Source of the DNA: Burkholderiales bacterium
GTDB lineage: Bacteria > Pseudomonadota > Gammaproteobacteria > Burkholderiales > Ga0077523
Reading direction: 5' to 3'
Length of the DNA stretch: 64,000 nt
NCBI GenBank assembly: GCA_019745565.1
Contig: JAIESW010000010.1
Span: 62,001 to 126,000, forward strand
The notes beneath the pieces were generated by a model. That model worked only from the letters and a program-made list of their open reading frames with translations. It had not been told where the DNA came from and searched no databases. Shown here piece after piece: positions 26,126 through 36,689 of the stretch; within the stretch, counting starts at the first letter, position 1, and every line of letters begins with the position of its first letter. Both the position numbers and the translations under genes were made by a program.

Positions 26126-27451
26126 CTAGGCGGTCGCGTGCTCGCGGTGCTTGCCGAGCATGGGATAGAGCGTGCCCTTGGCGTCGAACTTGAACGGCTC
26201 CAGGTCGCCTACGATCTCGAACATCGACGGATTCGCCTTGACCCAGGGCAGCAGCGGCTCGGAGACGTGGATGTCCATGATCTCGAGCGTGTTGGCCACG
26301 CGCACGATCTTCGTGTCCTGCGGCTTCACGCGCACCACGGTCTTCACCGCGAGCTGGATGGCTTCCTGGTCGGTGTTCATGATGATCGGAATGCCGGCGC
26401 CGTCCAGGTAGGTGGACGTGATCACGTTCGCATAGGTCTTGCCGATGTCGATGTCGCGATACAGCCGCATGGTGATGACGTCGGCCAGGCCGAGGCCGGT
26501 CGCGTTGCCGTGGGTCTCGGGCGTCAGGCCCAGGATCGCGATCTTCTTCACCAGGGGCTTCATGTCCCACTCGGTGAAGCGGCAGTTGCGTCCCGTGATG
26601 TTGGGATCCATGCCCGAGCCGGAGATGTTCTTGCCGATCTTCTCGACCACCAGCACGTCGATCTCGTCGAATTGCAGGCGCGCCATCAGCGACTTCGCCT
26701 TGGCCTGCAGCACCGGCTCGCGGTCGAACACCTGTTCGCCCGGCACGGCTTCGATGATCGCGGTCTCGTCGGCCGCGTTCTCGACCATCGCGACGCCGAG
26801 CAGGAAGTTCTTCTTGGACATGATCAGGCGTGCCGCCTTGGGCAACAGTTCACCGAACGCGTCCATCCCGTCGGTGTGCAGCGTGGTCGCGCCGATGATC
26901 TTGCCCATGCCGATGGTCATCATCTTGACGATGCCGGACTCGATCGGGGCACGGAAGTTGGTGTGCGGCTTGACGCGGCAGATCAGCACCACGCCGTCGG
27001 CAGCCGCGGCGAGCTTGTCCATGTACACCGGCATGCCGCTGTCGAGCTTGCCGAGCTCCACTACGTCCATCTGCGAGTGCACGGGGCAACCCATGGTCGC
27101 CTCGGTGATGCCGTAGCCTTCCAGCACTTCGCGCTGACCCTCGGCGGTCGCGCCGCCGTGGCTGCCCATGGCGGGGAAGATGAAGGGCTTGGCGCCCAGC
27201 GCCTTCAGCTCGGCGATGACCTGCTTGGTGCATTCGGCGATGTTGTTGATGCCGCGGCTGCCGCAACCCACCGCGATGGTCATGCCGGGCTTCACCTTGG
27301 CCCGCACTTCGGGACGCTTGAACTGCTCGACCACGGTGGCGGTCACGCTGGCGAGGCGCGGGCGCTCGAACTTCTGACGTACGTGCACCATGCGCGGCAG
27401 CGGCACGTCGAGGCCGCCCGCGATATTGGTTTCGATCCTGTCTCCGATCAT
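26126..27451 (-). CDS. LarA-like nickel-pincer-dependent racemase/epimerase
   Basis: 441 residues from ATG 27451, preceded by GGAGGG; a longer frame upstream lacks family sequence. LarA enzymes interconvert 2-hydroxyacid stereoisomers with a lysine-tethered nickel-pincer nucleotide. By spacing to Lactobacillus LarA (H108, H174, K184, H200) I propose H98 (GSHGG), H163 (VKPHTNF), K176 (SGIVKMM) and H192 (TTLH) as the cofactor and nickel ligands. The surroundings differ clearly from classical LarA, so the substrate need not be lactate. Encoded first in the larACEB group, 75 bases after glgA. Confidence 0.8.
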   Translation of the reverse strand: MIGDRIETNIAGGLDVPLPRMVHVRQKFERPRLASVTATVVEQFKRPEVRAKVKPGMTIAVGCGSRGINNIAECTKQVIAELKALGAKPFIFPAMGSHGGATAEGQREVLEGYGITEATMGCPVHSQMDVVELGKLDSGMPVYMDKLAAAADGVVLICRVKPHTNFRAPIESGIVKMMTIGMGKIIGATTLHTDGMDAFGELLPKAARLIMSKKNFLLGVAMVENAADETAIIEAVPGEQVFDREPVLQAKAKSLMARLQFDEIDVLVVEKIGKNISGSGMDPNITGRNCRFTEWDMKPLVKKIAILGLTPETHGNATGLGLADVITMRLYRDIDIGKTYANVITSTYLDGAGIPIIMNTDQEAIQLAVKTVVRVKPQDTKIVRVANTLEIMDIHVSEPLLPWVKANPSMFEIVGDLEPFKFDAKGTLYPMLGKHREHATA

Positions 27452-27526
27452 TTCACCCTCCGCCAGTAGTAGAGCCCGCACGGGGCCGTTTCGTTGTACT
27501 CCAGAACCGCAATTTTGCCACACCCG

Positions 27527-28978
27527 TCAGAGGGAGGCCGTCAGTGCCCCATAGAGCGCGGCGTAACCCCGCGCCGAAGCGTCCCAGCTATAGTCGCGAT
27601 CCATGCCCCGCCGCTGGAGCTGCCGCCACAGGCGCCGGTCGTGATATGCAGCGACGGCGCGTTTCACCGCGGCATACAACGCATCGGGGCTCGGTTCGGT
27701 GAACAGAAAGCCGGTCGCCGTGCCGGCGGCCCGCGTCTGCGGATCGCAGTCCACCACCGTGTCCACCAGACCCCCGGTGGCCCGTGCTATCACCGGGGTG
27801 CCGTAGCGTTGGCTGTACATCTGGTTGAGGCCGCACGGCTCGTATCGTGAGGGCATCAGGAAGGCGTCGGCCCCGGCTTCTATCAGGTGCGACAGCCCCT
27901 CGTCGAACCCCACCTGCACGGCGATGGTGCCGACGTGCTGGCGCGCCAGCTCGCGGAAGCCGTTTTCCAGCAGAGTGTCGCCCGAACCCAGCACGGCGAG
28001 CTGGACCGGGAGCTTCAGCATGCGCTCCGCCGCCGCCAGGACCAGGTCGAGCCCCTTCTGATAGGTGAAGCGGCTGATCACGCCCAGGACCGGCGTGGCA
28101 GCGGACGGCTCCAGCCCCATGCGCTCCTGCAGGGCGCGTTTGTCGTCGATCTTCCGCGCCAGCGTGGCCGACTTGTACCGCCGCGGGATCGATTCGTCGG
28201 TGGCGGGATTCCACGCCTCGATGTCGATGCCGTTCACGATGCCGGTGAGGTCCTTCGAGCGCCAGGCGAGCAGGCCCTGCAGGCCGAAGCCCAGCGGTTC
28301 GCTCTGGATCTCCCGGGCATACGTGGGACTCACGGTGCTCAGGCGGTCGGCGTAGTAGAGCCCCGCCTTCAGGAACGAAACGTTGCCGTAGTACTCGACG
28401 CCGTCCACCTTGAAGGCGTCCCACGGCAGCCCCACCCGCGGCACCGATGTCGGCGGAAAGATGCCCTGGTACGCAAGATTGTGGATGGTCATCAGCGTTC
28501 GCGCGCGCGCTCCGGGCATGAACGCGAGGTGGGCGGGCGCGAGGCCGGTCTGCCAGTCATTGCAGTGGAGCACGTCGGGCCGCCACGGCAGCGGACTGGA
28601 CTCGTGCGCCAGCACCGCCGCGACGCGCGACAGCAGACCGAAGCGGATGTCGTTGTCGGGCCAGTCGTCGCCGCCCGCCTGCTGATACGGTCCGCCGCCG
28701 CGCGCATAGAGCTCCGGGCAGTCGAGCACCAGCAGCGGCACCCCGGACGGGAACGCCGCCGACAGCACGCGCACCGGCGGGAACGGCGGCAGGGCGAGTT
28801 CCGCTACGACCTGCGACCGCCCGTCGATCCAGCCGAGCACCGGTCCGTAGCCTGGCAGGAGCACCCGGACGTCGACGTCCTGCTTGCGCAGCGCCTCCGG
28901 CAGTGCACCGCTGACGTCGGCCAGTCCGCCGGTCTTGATGAGCGGGACCGCTTCCGAGGTGGCGAACAGGATTCTCAT
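27527..28978 (-). CDS. glgA: Glycogen synthase, ADP-glucose type
   Basis: 483 residues, the normal GlgA size. GT5 enzyme that adds glucose from ADP-glucose to alpha-1,4-glucans. The N-terminus [22 protein letters not shown] contains the ADP-glucose-binding KTGGL; C-terminal GT-B motifs are [12 protein letters not shown] and [20 protein letters not shown] much longer open frame upstream is shadow of glgB. The ATG overlaps the glgB stop (ATGA), coupling the two. Confidence 0.95.
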   Translation of the reverse strand: MRILFATSEAVPLIKTGGLADVSGALPEALRKQDVDVRVLLPGYGPVLGWIDGRSQVVAELALPPFPPVRVLSAAFPSGVPLLVLDCPELYARGGGPYQQAGGDDWPDNDIRFGLLSRVAAVLAHESSPLPWRPDVLHCNDWQTGLAPAHLAFMPGARARTLMTIHNLAYQGIFPPTSVPRVGLPWDAFKVDGVEYYGNVSFLKAGLYYADRLSTVSPTYAREIQSEPLGFGLQGLLAWRSKDLTGIVNGIDIEAWNPATDESIPRRYKSATLARKIDDKRALQERMGLEPSAATPVLGVISRFTYQKGLDLVLAAAERMLKLPVQLAVLGSGDTLLENGFRELARQHVGTIAVQVGFDEGLSHLIEAGADAFLMPSRYEPCGLNQMYSQRYGTPVIARATGGLVDTVVDCDPQTRAAGTATGFLFTEPSPDALYAAVKRAVAAYHDRRLWRQLQRRGMDRDYSWDASARGYAALYGALTASL

Positions 28979-31137
28979 CCCGGCAACAGGATCACGGCGC
29001 CGAGCGGCGGCAGGGTTGCAACGATGGAGAAGGGCAGTCCCATCCAGGGCATGCGTTCTGCGTCCAACCCCAACCCGTTGCCGACGTCGGCGCCGCGGTA
29101 ATGACGCGAGTCGCTGTTGAACGCTTCGCGGTAGCGGCCGCCCTGGGGCACGCCGATGCGATAGCCCTCGCGCGGGACCGGGGTGAAATTGAGCAACACG
29201 ATGGCGAAGCTGCCGTCGCGCGCACGGCGAACGAATGCGACCACGGACTGGTCGGCATCGTGGCAATCGATCCACTGGAAGCCCGATACATCGAAATCGA
29301 GCTCGTGCAGCGCCGGCGTGTCGCGGTACAGGCGGTTGAGGTCGCGACTGCAGGCGTGCACCCCGCGGTGCCAGTCGTGCTCGAGCAGCCACCAATCGAG
29401 CTCGCCGCCGACCCGCCACTCGCGGCCCTGACCGAACTCGCCGCCCATGAACAGGAGCTTCTTGCCGGGCGAGGTGGCCTGGTAGGCGAGCAGCAGGCGC
29501 AGGTTCGCGAACTTCTGCCAGACGTCGCCGGGCATCTTGTCGAGCAGCGATCGCTTGCCGTGCACCACTTCGTCGTGCGACAGCGGCAGCAGGAAGTTCT
29601 CGGTGTAGGCGTAGAGCTGGCCGAAGGTGAGCTTGTCGTGATGGAAGCGGCGATGGATCGGATCGTGTTCGATGTAGGCGAGCGTGTCGTTCATCCAGCC
29701 CATGTTCCACTTCATGGAGAAACCGAGGCCGCCCACATACGTGGGGCGTGACACCATGGGCCACGCGGTCGACTCCTCAGCGAAGGTGAGCGCGCCCGGA
29801 TATTCGCGGTGCACCAGTGCGTTCAACTCGCGCAGGAAGTCGATGGCTTCGAGGTTCTCGCGCCCCCCGTAACGGTTCGGCAGCCATTCGCCGGCCTTGC
29901 GCGAGTAGTCGAGATAGAGCATGGAGGCCACCGCATCCACGCGCAGGCCGTCGATGTGGAACTCGCTCAGCCAGTATGCCGCCGAGGACAGCAGGAAGCT
30001 CTTCACCTCGTTGCGGCCGAAGTTGAAGATGTGCGTGCCCCAGTCCTTGTGCTCGCCCAGCCGCGGATCCTCGTGCTCGAAGAGCGCGGTGCCGTCGTAG
30101 CGCGCCAGCGCCCAGGCATCGCGCGGGAAATGCGCGGGGACCCAGTCGAGGATGATGCCGATCCCGGCCCGATGGCAGGCGTCGACGAAGGCGCGCAGCT
30201 CGTCCGGCTGACCGTGGCGGGTGGTGGGGGCGAAGTATCCGGTGGCCTGATATCCCCAGGACTCGTCGAGCGGATGCTCCGACAGCGGCATCAGCTCGAT
30301 GTGCGTATAGCCCATCTCCACCACGTAGGGCACGAGGTGCTCGGCCAGTTCGCCGTAGCTGTAGAAGCGGCCGTCGGGATGGCGCTTCCACGAGCCCGCG
30401 TGCACTTCATAGGCGTTGAGCGGCGCATGCAGCCAGTCGCGGCCTTCGCGCGCGGTCATCCAGGCGGCGTCGCCCCACACGTACGCCGGGTCGCCGCAGA
30501 CGCGGGCCGCCGTGCCGGGACGGACTTCGAAGCAGCGGCCATAGGGATCGGCCTTGACCATCACCGCCCCGGTGGCGCGATTGCGGATCTCGAATTTGTA
30601 CAGCGCGTCGACCGCCACACCGGGGACGAAGAGTTCCCACACACCGCTCGCGCCGCGACTGGTCATCGGATGACAACGGCCATCCCAGCGATTGAAGTCG
30701 CCGACCACGCTGACCCGCTCGGCGTTCGGCGCCCAGCAGGCGAAGCGCACGCCCGGAACGCCGCTGCGCACGATCCGGTGGGCGCCGAGCATGCGCCAGC
30801 CCTGCGTGAGACGGCCTTCGTTGAACAGGTACAGGTCGTGGTCGGACAGCGCCGGCGCGAAGACGTAGGGACTCACCACATCGGCCGTCGCGCCGCCCTC
30901 GTATTCCACCCGCACGGTGAGGGGCGACCACGGCGGCGGGCTGCCGCGCCATTCGAACAGGCCCGGCGCGACGCGCGTCATCGGCTCGAATCCCGCGGCC
31001 GTCCGCACGTTGGCGGCCTTGCCATAGGGATCGAAGTGACGGGCCACGGTCCCGCCGTTCTCGGCGTGCACCCCGAGAAACCCATGGGGCTCGTGCAGGC
31101 GGCCTTCGAGGAGTGCAGCGATGCGGGAATCGGTCAA
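28975..31137 (-). CDS. glgB: 1,4-alpha-glucan branching enzyme
   Basis: About 720 residues from TTG 31137, so that the protein begins just before the conserved [13 protein letters not shown]. No ATG lies downstream of the promoter at 31190-31217, hence this start is inferred. GH13 enzyme with an N-terminal CBM48-like part ([18 protein letters not shown]). Catalytic regions: [15 protein letters not shown] (nucleophile Asp), FAEEST (acid Glu) and [11 protein letters not shown]. It forms alpha-1,6 branches in the glucan made by GlgA, encoded next. Divergent from glgC. Confidence 0.92.
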   Translation of the reverse strand: MTDSRIAALLEGRLHEPHGFLGVHAENGGTVARHFDPYGKAANVRTAAGFEPMTRVAPGLFEWRGSPPPWSPLTVRVEYEGGATADVVSPYVFAPALSDHDLYLFNEGRLTQGWRMLGAHRIVRSGVPGVRFACWAPNAERVSVVGDFNRWDGRCHPMTSRGASGVWELFVPGVAVDALYKFEIRNRATGAVMVKADPYGRCFEVRPGTAARVCGDPAYVWGDAAWMTAREGRDWLHAPLNAYEVHAGSWKRHPDGRFYSYGELAEHLVPYVVEMGYTHIELMPLSEHPLDESWGYQATGYFAPTTRHGQPDELRAFVDACHRAGIGIILDWVPAHFPRDAWALARYDGTALFEHEDPRLGEHKDWGTHIFNFGRNEVKSFLLSSAAYWLSEFHIDGLRVDAVASMLYLDYSRKAGEWLPNRYGGRENLEAIDFLRELNALVHREYPGALTFAEESTAWPMVSRPTYVGGLGFSMKWNMGWMNDTLAYIEHDPIHRRFHHDKLTFGQLYAYTENFLLPLSHDEVVHGKRSLLDKMPGDVWQKFANLRLLLAYQATSPGKKLLFMGGEFGQGREWRVGGELDWWLLEHDWHRGVHACSRDLNRLYRDTPALHELDFDVSGFQWIDCHDADQSVVAFVRRARDGSFAIVLLNFTPVPREGYRIGVPQGGRYREAFNSDSRHYRGADVGNGLGLDAERMPWMGLPFSIVATLPPLGAVILLPG

Positions 31138-31189
31138 GGGCAGGAAGAAAGCTCGCGCCGATCCGGCTGCAAGCCTCGGCAAGGACGCT

Positions 31190-31217
31190 ATTATAGGAAC
31201 CGAGAGCAGGGTACCAA
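31190..31217 (-). promoter_or_regulatory. Promoter for glgB-glgA
   Basis: On the minus strand: TTGGTA, 16 bases, then a perfect TATAAT (its complement at 31190-31195). It points at glgB and lies about 50 bases before the proposed TTG start. A small inverted repeat, GTGTC/GACAC (about 31238-31254), lies between it and glgC and might be a shared operator. Confidence 0.55.
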
Positions 31218-31309
31218 GAGACGGCGGCCGAGCGGACGTGTCGGTTCCGGACACGGCGTCTACGATACCCGCTCGCGCCGTCCCGCGCGTCCATTCCGTC
31301 GTAGCCGCC

Positions 31310-32590
31310 ATGCCCACCGAGCCAGCGACCCGTTTCGTAAGCCGCCTCACCAAGAGCACCTATGCGCTGGTGCTCGCGGGCGGGAGGGGCAGCAGACTGC
31401 GCAATCTCACCGACTGGCGCGCGAAGCCCGCCGTGCCCTTCGGCGGCAAGTTCCGCATCATCGACTTCGTCCTGTCGAACTGCGTCAACTCGGGCGTCCG
31501 CCGCATCGGCGTGGCCACGCAGTACAAGGCGCACAGCCTGATCCGGCATCTGCAGCGGGGCTGGAGCTTCCTCGACGGCCGCTTCGACGAGTTCGTCGAC
31601 GTGCTGCCGGCCTCCCAGCGCCTCGACGAGGGCTGGTACGCCGGCACCGCCGACGCCGTGTACCAGAACCTCGACATCATCCGCGCCGCCGAGCCGGAGT
31701 ACGTGCTGATCCTGGGCGGTGATCACATCTACAAGATGGATTACGGCCGCCTGCTGGCCGAGCACGCGAGCAAGCAGGCCGATCTCACCGTCGCCTGCAT
31801 CGAAGTGCCGGTGACCGAAGCGAAGGCCTTCGGCGTGATGGGGGTCGATCACGAGCTGCGCGTGCGCGAATTCGTGGAGAAACCGCCGCACCCGAACGAG
31901 ATTCCGGGCAAGCCCGGGGTCGCGCTCGCCAGCATGGGCATCTACGTGTTCAACGCGAAGTTCCTGTACGAGCAGCTGGAGCGCGACACGCTGACGCCCG
32001 AGTCGAGCCACGATTTCGGCAAGGATCTGATCCCCTATCTCGTGCCGCGTTATCGCGTCTATGCCCACAGCTTCTCCGACAGCTGCGTCGGCAACAAGGC
32101 AGGCTCGCCCCCGTACTGGCGCGACGTCGGCACGGTGGACGCGTATTGGGAAGCCAACCTCGATCTCGCCACGGTGGATCCGGAACTCAACATGTACGAC
32201 GAGGAGTGGCCCATCTGGACCCACCAGGAACAGCTGCCGCCCGCCAAGTTCGTGTTCGACGACACCGACCGGCGCGGCTTCGCGGTGGATTCGCTGGTGT
32301 CCGGCGGTTGCATCGTGAGCGGTTCCATGGTCGCGCGCTCGGTGCTGTTCTCGCGCGTGCGCGTGCACAGCTTCGGCTCGATCGAGGATTCGGTCCTGCT
32401 GCCCGAAGTCACCGTCGCGCGCCATGTGAAGCTGAAGCGTTGCGTGGTGGACAAACGTTGCGTGCTGCCCGAAGGTCTGACGGCCGGCGTCGATGCGGAG
32501 GAGGACCGCAAGCGCTTCCACGTGACCGAGAGCGGGCTCACGCTCATCACCCCCGAGATGCTGGGCCAGGAGGTCTTCCGCCAGCGTTAG
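31310..32590 (+). CDS. glgC: Glucose-1-phosphate adenylyltransferase
   Basis: 426 residues from ATG 31310. It makes ADP-glucose from ATP and glucose 1-phosphate, the committed and usually allosterically controlled step of bacterial glycogen synthesis. The nucleotide site is [19 protein letters not shown], the substrate site FVEKP, and a catalytic Asp lies in [10 protein letters not shown]. The C-terminal left-handed beta-helix is present ([18 protein letters not shown]). First gene of a three-gene plus-strand group with two GH57 enzymes; 44 bases to the next start. Confidence 0.95.
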   Translation: MPTEPATRFVSRLTKSTYALVLAGGRGSRLRNLTDWRAKPAVPFGGKFRIIDFVLSNCVNSGVRRIGVATQYKAHSLIRHLQRGWSFLDGRFDEFVDVLPASQRLDEGWYAGTADAVYQNLDIIRAAEPEYVLILGGDHIYKMDYGRLLAEHASKQADLTVACIEVPVTEAKAFGVMGVDHELRVREFVEKPPHPNEIPGKPGVALASMGIYVFNAKFLYEQLERDTLTPESSHDFGKDLIPYLVPRYRVYAHSFSDSCVGNKAGSPPYWRDVGTVDAYWEANLDLATVDPELNMYDEEWPIWTHQEQLPPAKFVFDDTDRRGFAVDSLVSGGCIVSGSMVARSVLFSRVRVHSFGSIEDSVLLPEVTVARHVKLKRCVVDKRCVLPEGLTAGVDAEEDRKRFHVTESGLTLITPEMLGQEVFRQR

Positions 32591-32634
32591 CGCCGTACGG
32601 CGCCCCCCGCAGTTCTTCTCACCCCTTCCTCCCT

Positions 32635-34323
32635 ATGGCCGAATCCAAATCCCTCGATCTGGTGCTGCTGTGGCACATGCACCAGCCCGACTTCCGCGAT
32701 TGCGCGACCGGCGAGTACCGCCTGCCCTGGGTCTACCTGCACGCGATCAAGGACTACTCGGACATGGCTGCGCACCTGGAGCGCCATCCGAAGGTCCGTG
32801 CCGTGGTCAACTTCGTGCCGGTGCTCCTCGATCAGCTCGAGGACTACGCGCAGCAGTTCGAGTCCGGGGTCATCCGCGATCCGCTGCTGGCGCTGCTCGC
32901 GCGCGAGAACCTGGACGACCTCGACGCCGCGGCGCGCGAGATGATCCTCGATCGCTGCTTCCGCGCGAACCACACCAAAATGATCGAGCCTTACCCGGCC
33001 TACCGGCGCCTGCTCGATCTGTTCCGGTTCACCGAGGAACGCGGCACCGCTGCGCTCGACTATCTGTCCGGCCAGTACCTGGCCGATCTGCTCACCTGGT
33101 ATCACCTCGCCTGGACCGGCGAGACCGTGCGGCGCGAGCATGTGGCGGTGGTACAGCTCATGTCGAAGGCGGAGCAGTTCACCTCGACCGACCGCCGCCG
33201 CCTGTTCGACCTGATCGGCACGATCCTGAAGGACATCGTGCCGCGCTGGCGGCGCCTGGCGGCGTCGGGTCAGGTGGAGATCTCCTCCACGCCGCACTAT
33301 CACCCCATCGGACCGCTGCTGCTGGATTTCGCGACGGCACGCGAGACCCAGCCGGGACTGCCCCTGCCGCAATCGGTGCAATACGCGGGCGGGCGCCAGC
33401 GTCTTACGGAGCATCTGCATCTTTCCGTGGCGTCCCATGCTCGACGCTTCGGTGCAACGCCCGCCGGCATCTGGCCGGCCGAAGGAGCGATCTCCGACGG
33501 CGTGCTCGACATGTTCGCGGCTCAGGGCGTGCGCTGGTGCGCGAGCGGTGAAGCGCTGCTCGCTGCGAGTCTCACGGCCCGCGGAGCGGTGCCGGCGAAG
33601 GCGGAGTACCTGTATCGCGGGTATCGGTTCCGCGGCGGCGGGTTGACCTGCTTCTTCCGTGATGACCGCCTCTCCGACCTGATCGGCTTCGAATACTCGA
33701 AGTGGCACGGCCGTGACGCGGCGGAGCATTTCGTGCAGGAACTCGCCGGCATTGCCGCGACAGCCACCGGAACGCCGCTCGTGAGCGTCATCCTCGACGG
33801 CGAGAATGCCTGGGAGTACTACCCGTACAACGGCTTCTTCTTCCTCGACGACCTCTACACGGAGCTGGAGCAGCACGCGACCATCCGCACCCGCACCTAC
33901 CGCGACGTGCTGGCCGATTCGCCGGCGGAACGCTTCGGCAACCTCGACCACGTCGTCGCCGGCAGCTGGGTGTACGGCAACCTCTCCACCTGGATCGGGT
34001 CGCGCGACAAGAACACGGCCTGGGATCTGCTGTGCGACGCGAAGCGCAACTACGATCTGGTGATGGCGTGCGGCAAGCTGACGGCCGACGCCAGCGCGCT
34101 CGCCTCGCGGCAGCTCGCGATCTGCGAGGGTTCCGACTGGTACTGGTGGTTCGGCGACTACAACCCGCCGGAGTCCGTCATCGCCATGGACCGCGTGTTC
34201 CGGCTCAATCTCGCCCACCTCTACCGGCTGCTCGATCTGCCGGTGCCGGCGGTGCTGGAGCATCCGATCAGCCAGGGCGGCGGGCATGCCGAGATGGGCG
34301 GCGCCATGCGCCGCGCGTCGTGA
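32635..34323 (+). CDS. Glycoside hydrolase family 57 protein, alpha-glucan active
   Basis: 562 residues, no signal peptide, so cytoplasmic. GH57 signature regions are visible: LWHMHQPDF at the N-terminus (conserved His), the nucleophile E283 in WPAEGAIS, and the acid D388 in ILDGENAWEYY. A C-terminal helical part follows. GH57 includes alpha-amylases, branching enzymes and amylopullulanases; the short length and HMHQPDF start resemble the alpha-amylase/amylopullulanase-like group common beside glg genes. Probable role: trimming or debranching stored glucan. 21 bases separate it from the next GH57 gene. Confidence 0.82.
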   Translation: MAESKSLDLVLLWHMHQPDFRDCATGEYRLPWVYLHAIKDYSDMAAHLERHPKVRAVVNFVPVLLDQLEDYAQQFESGVIRDPLLALLARENLDDLDAAAREMILDRCFRANHTKMIEPYPAYRRLLDLFRFTEERGTAALDYLSGQYLADLLTWYHLAWTGETVRREHVAVVQLMSKAEQFTSTDRRRLFDLIGTILKDIVPRWRRLAASGQVEISSTPHYHPIGPLLLDFATARETQPGLPLPQSVQYAGGRQRLTEHLHLSVASHARRFGATPAGIWPAEGAISDGVLDMFAAQGVRWCASGEALLAASLTARGAVPAKAEYLYRGYRFRGGGLTCFFRDDRLSDLIGFEYSKWHGRDAAEHFVQELAGIAATATGTPLVSVILDGENAWEYYPYNGFFFLDDLYTELEQHATIRTRTYRDVLADSPAERFGNLDHVVAGSWVYGNLSTWIGSRDKNTAWDLLCDAKRNYDLVMACGKLTADASALASRQLAICEGSDWYWWFGDYNPPESVIAMDRVFRLNLAHLYRLLDLPVPAVLEHPISQGGGHAEMGGAMRRAS

Positions 34324-34344
34324 CGTGAGGCGCAGCGACAGAGC

Positions 34345-36351
34345 ATGAGCACGGTCTCTCTCCTTCTCGGCGTACACGCACACCAGCCCGCGGGGAATTT
34401 CCCCGAAGTGGTGGATGAAGCGCATCGGAAGTCCTACGGGCCGTTCCTGCGCACGGTGCATCGCTATCCGGAGTTCCGGTTCGCGATCCACTTCAGCGGC
34501 TGGCTGCTCGAGTTCCTGCTGGCGCACTACCCCGACGACATGGCGCTGCTTGCGGAAATGGTGGCACGCCGCCAGGCGGAACTCTTCGGTGGCGGCGACA
34601 TGGAACCGGTGCTGGCCTCGATCCCGGCGCGCGACCGCGTCGGGCAACTGAACGCGCTGGCCGATCGCCTCGAGCGCGCGTTCGGGCAGCGACCCCACGG
34701 TGCCTGGCTCACCGAACGGGTCTGGGAAGCGACCGTGGTGCCGTCGCTCGAGGACACCGGTGTGGAGTTCGTCACGGTCGACGACTATCACTTCCTGTGC
34801 GCGGGGCGCGAACTCGGCGAACTGCGCGGCTACTTCACCACGGAGGAGGAGGGCCGACGGCTCGATCTCTTTCCCATTTCCGAGCAGCTGCGCTACCGCA
34901 TTCCGTTCGCGCCGGCGGACGAAACCGTGCGGTACATCGAGTCGCTCGCTGGCACCGAGGAACTGCCCGCGGCCGCCATCTACTTCGACGACATCGAGAA
35001 GTTCGGCATCTGGCCCGAGACCTACGAGTGGGTCTTCGAGAGGAAGTGGCTCGAGCAGTTCATCGAAGGCGTGCTGGCCTCGCCCGCCATCCGCACCCGC
35101 CACTTCCGCGAGTTCCGGCGCGACACCCGTACCCGCGGCATCGTCTATCTGCCGACGACCTCCTACATGGAGATGGGCGAATGGTCGCTGCCGGCGGCGC
35201 GCGCCGACGACTTCGCCGCGCTGATCGCCCAGGAGAAATCCCAGGGCCGTTACGATCGCTTCAAGCCGTTCCTGCGCGGCGGCATCTGGCGCGGGTTCTT
35301 CAGCCGCTACACCGAAGCCAACTGGATGCACAAGCGCATGCTGGCATTGTCGGCGCGGGTCGCGGCCCTGCCTGCGGCGACACGCACCGATTCGATGATC
35401 GCGCTGTTGTATCGCGGCCAGGCGAACGATGCGTACTGGCACGGTCTGTTCGGTGGCCTGTATCTGCCGCACCTGCGCCGCGCCGTCTGGAACGCGCTGA
35501 TCGCCCTCGAAGCGGAGCTCGATGCCGCGCAACCGGCGGACCGCGACGCGGAGGATGTAGACCTCGACGGCCACGAGGAGGTGTTCCTGCACAGTTCGAA
35601 GCTGCTCGCGGTCGTGCGTGACGATGCGGAAGCCGCGGTCATCGAGTTGTCGAGCTATCCGCTGCGGCACAATTTCGGCGACACGTTGATGCGCCGGCGC
35701 GAGCACTATCACGGCAAGCTCGCGCAGTCGGCGGAAGCGCATGTGCGCAACGAAGGCATCGCATCGGCCCATGATCGAGTGGCCTTCCGTCACGCGGTCA
35801 CACTCGCCGATGCCGAACCGGACGACCGCCCGCGGGCACTGTTCGTCGATCGCTTCCAACCCGCCGACAGCCAGGCACTGCAGGCTCCGCACTATCGAAA
35901 GGTGGTGAACACGACCACCGAGTTCGCCGGTACCATCGGCGGCGGCAGCATGCGCAAGCGCTACGCCGTGGAAGAGGGTCGCCTCGTGGTGCGCTATCGC
36001 TTCGACGTGCCCCAGGCCGGACGCTTCCGCACCGAGATCAATCTCGCGATGCCGAGCTGCGACGGCTTCCTCGGCCGCTACAGCATCGCGGGTGATGTGC
36101 GTGGGGGCTTCGGGCAACCGCTGGCGGTGACCGCACTCACGTCGTTGCTCCTCGAGGACGGCGTATTGGGCGGCAATCTGCTCGTGCAGTGCGAACCGGC
36201 CTGCGAACTGGACGCACGCCCGTTGCACACCGTCTCGCAATCCGAAGCGGGCTTCGAGAAGATCATGCAGGCCGCGGCACTCACGCTGGCATGGCAGATC
36301 CCCATCGGCTCGAGCGAGTTCGTCGTCACGCTGACACCGGCACGGGGCTGA
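34345..36351 (+). CDS. GH57 4-alpha-glucanotransferase-type enzyme
   Basis: 668 residues, near the 659 of the Thermococcus litoralis 4-alpha-glucanotransferase. Catalytic residues fall at nearly the same numbers: nucleophile E124 in WLTERVWE (E123 there) and acid D215 in IYFDDIEKFG (D214 there). The C-terminal half (from about 390) is the beta-rich DUF1925/1926 part of that subfamily. It would move maltooligosaccharide segments between glucan chains in the cytoplasm. Some members are hydrolases, so transferase activity is inference. Confidence 0.85.
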   Translation: MSTVSLLLGVHAHQPAGNFPEVVDEAHRKSYGPFLRTVHRYPEFRFAIHFSGWLLEFLLAHYPDDMALLAEMVARRQAELFGGGDMEPVLASIPARDRVGQLNALADRLERAFGQRPHGAWLTERVWEATVVPSLEDTGVEFVTVDDYHFLCAGRELGELRGYFTTEEEGRRLDLFPISEQLRYRIPFAPADETVRYIESLAGTEELPAAAIYFDDIEKFGIWPETYEWVFERKWLEQFIEGVLASPAIRTRHFREFRRDTRTRGIVYLPTTSYMEMGEWSLPAARADDFAALIAQEKSQGRYDRFKPFLRGGIWRGFFSRYTEANWMHKRMLALSARVAALPAATRTDSMIALLYRGQANDAYWHGLFGGLYLPHLRRAVWNALIALEAELDAAQPADRDAEDVDLDGHEEVFLHSSKLLAVVRDDAEAAVIELSSYPLRHNFGDTLMRRREHYHGKLAQSAEAHVRNEGIASAHDRVAFRHAVTLADAEPDDRPRALFVDRFQPADSQALQAPHYRKVVNTTTEFAGTIGGGSMRKRYAVEEGRLVVRYRFDVPQAGRFRTEINLAMPSCDGFLGRYSIAGDVRGGFGQPLAVTALTSLLLEDGVLGGNLLVQCEPACELDARPLHTVSQSEAGFEKIMQAAALTLAWQIPIGSSEFVVTLTPARG

Positions 36352-36689
36352 TCCGTCGTCACGAATTGTCACAGCCCGCCCACGCATCGGACGGTTGACA
36401 GGGGTACGCCGGAGCGCGCATCGTGTAGCCGAGATGCAGGACAGAGATGTAACCGCCGTCCCCCGCACGATGCTTGGATATGAGGCTGTAGGGCCCGCTT
36501 TTTTCCGCATCGCCGCGGCTTTCGACCGCGCTCTGCCGCACCGGATCTCAGCGAATCCGGTGAACGTCCTGTTTCAGTTTCACTCTGACCAGGGAGATCC
36601 GTCACCCGCCTGAATGCGGGAAGTTGGCGTGCGGCTGCGCGCCGCACGGCAGTCGCACCATCGATGTCGTACGCGAAGGAGACAAGAGC
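36352..36689. other. 338-base gap between GH57 gene and hpf
   Basis: No credible gene on either strand; open frames here are short and without coding character. A TTGACA occurs at 36395-36400 but lacks a -10 partner at the right distance. The last 20 bases hold the ribosome site AAGGAGA of the next gene. I see no tRNA or riboswitch. The hpf promoter should lie here. Confidence 0.5.

Noticed and set aside
24884..27469. 861-codon plus-strand frame across larE, larC and larA
   Set aside because: Antisense shadow; composition is His/Arg/Asp-rich without domains, while the minus-strand genes are recognisable lar proteins.
27527..29764. Long upstream extension of glgA to 745 codons
   Set aside because: The extra part is glgB in another frame; the conserved GlgA start MRILFATSE is at 28978.
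32587..36510. 1307-codon open frame on the minus strand opposite the two GH57 genes
   Set aside because: Arginine/glutamate/histidine/valine-rich translation typical of antisense frames in GC-rich DNA; the plus-strand proteins have clear catalytic motifs.
36601..36660. Possible sigma-54 promoter before hpf (TTGGCGTGCGGCTGCG)
   Set aside because: The GG to GC spacing is one base short of the required distance and the -12 region is weak.
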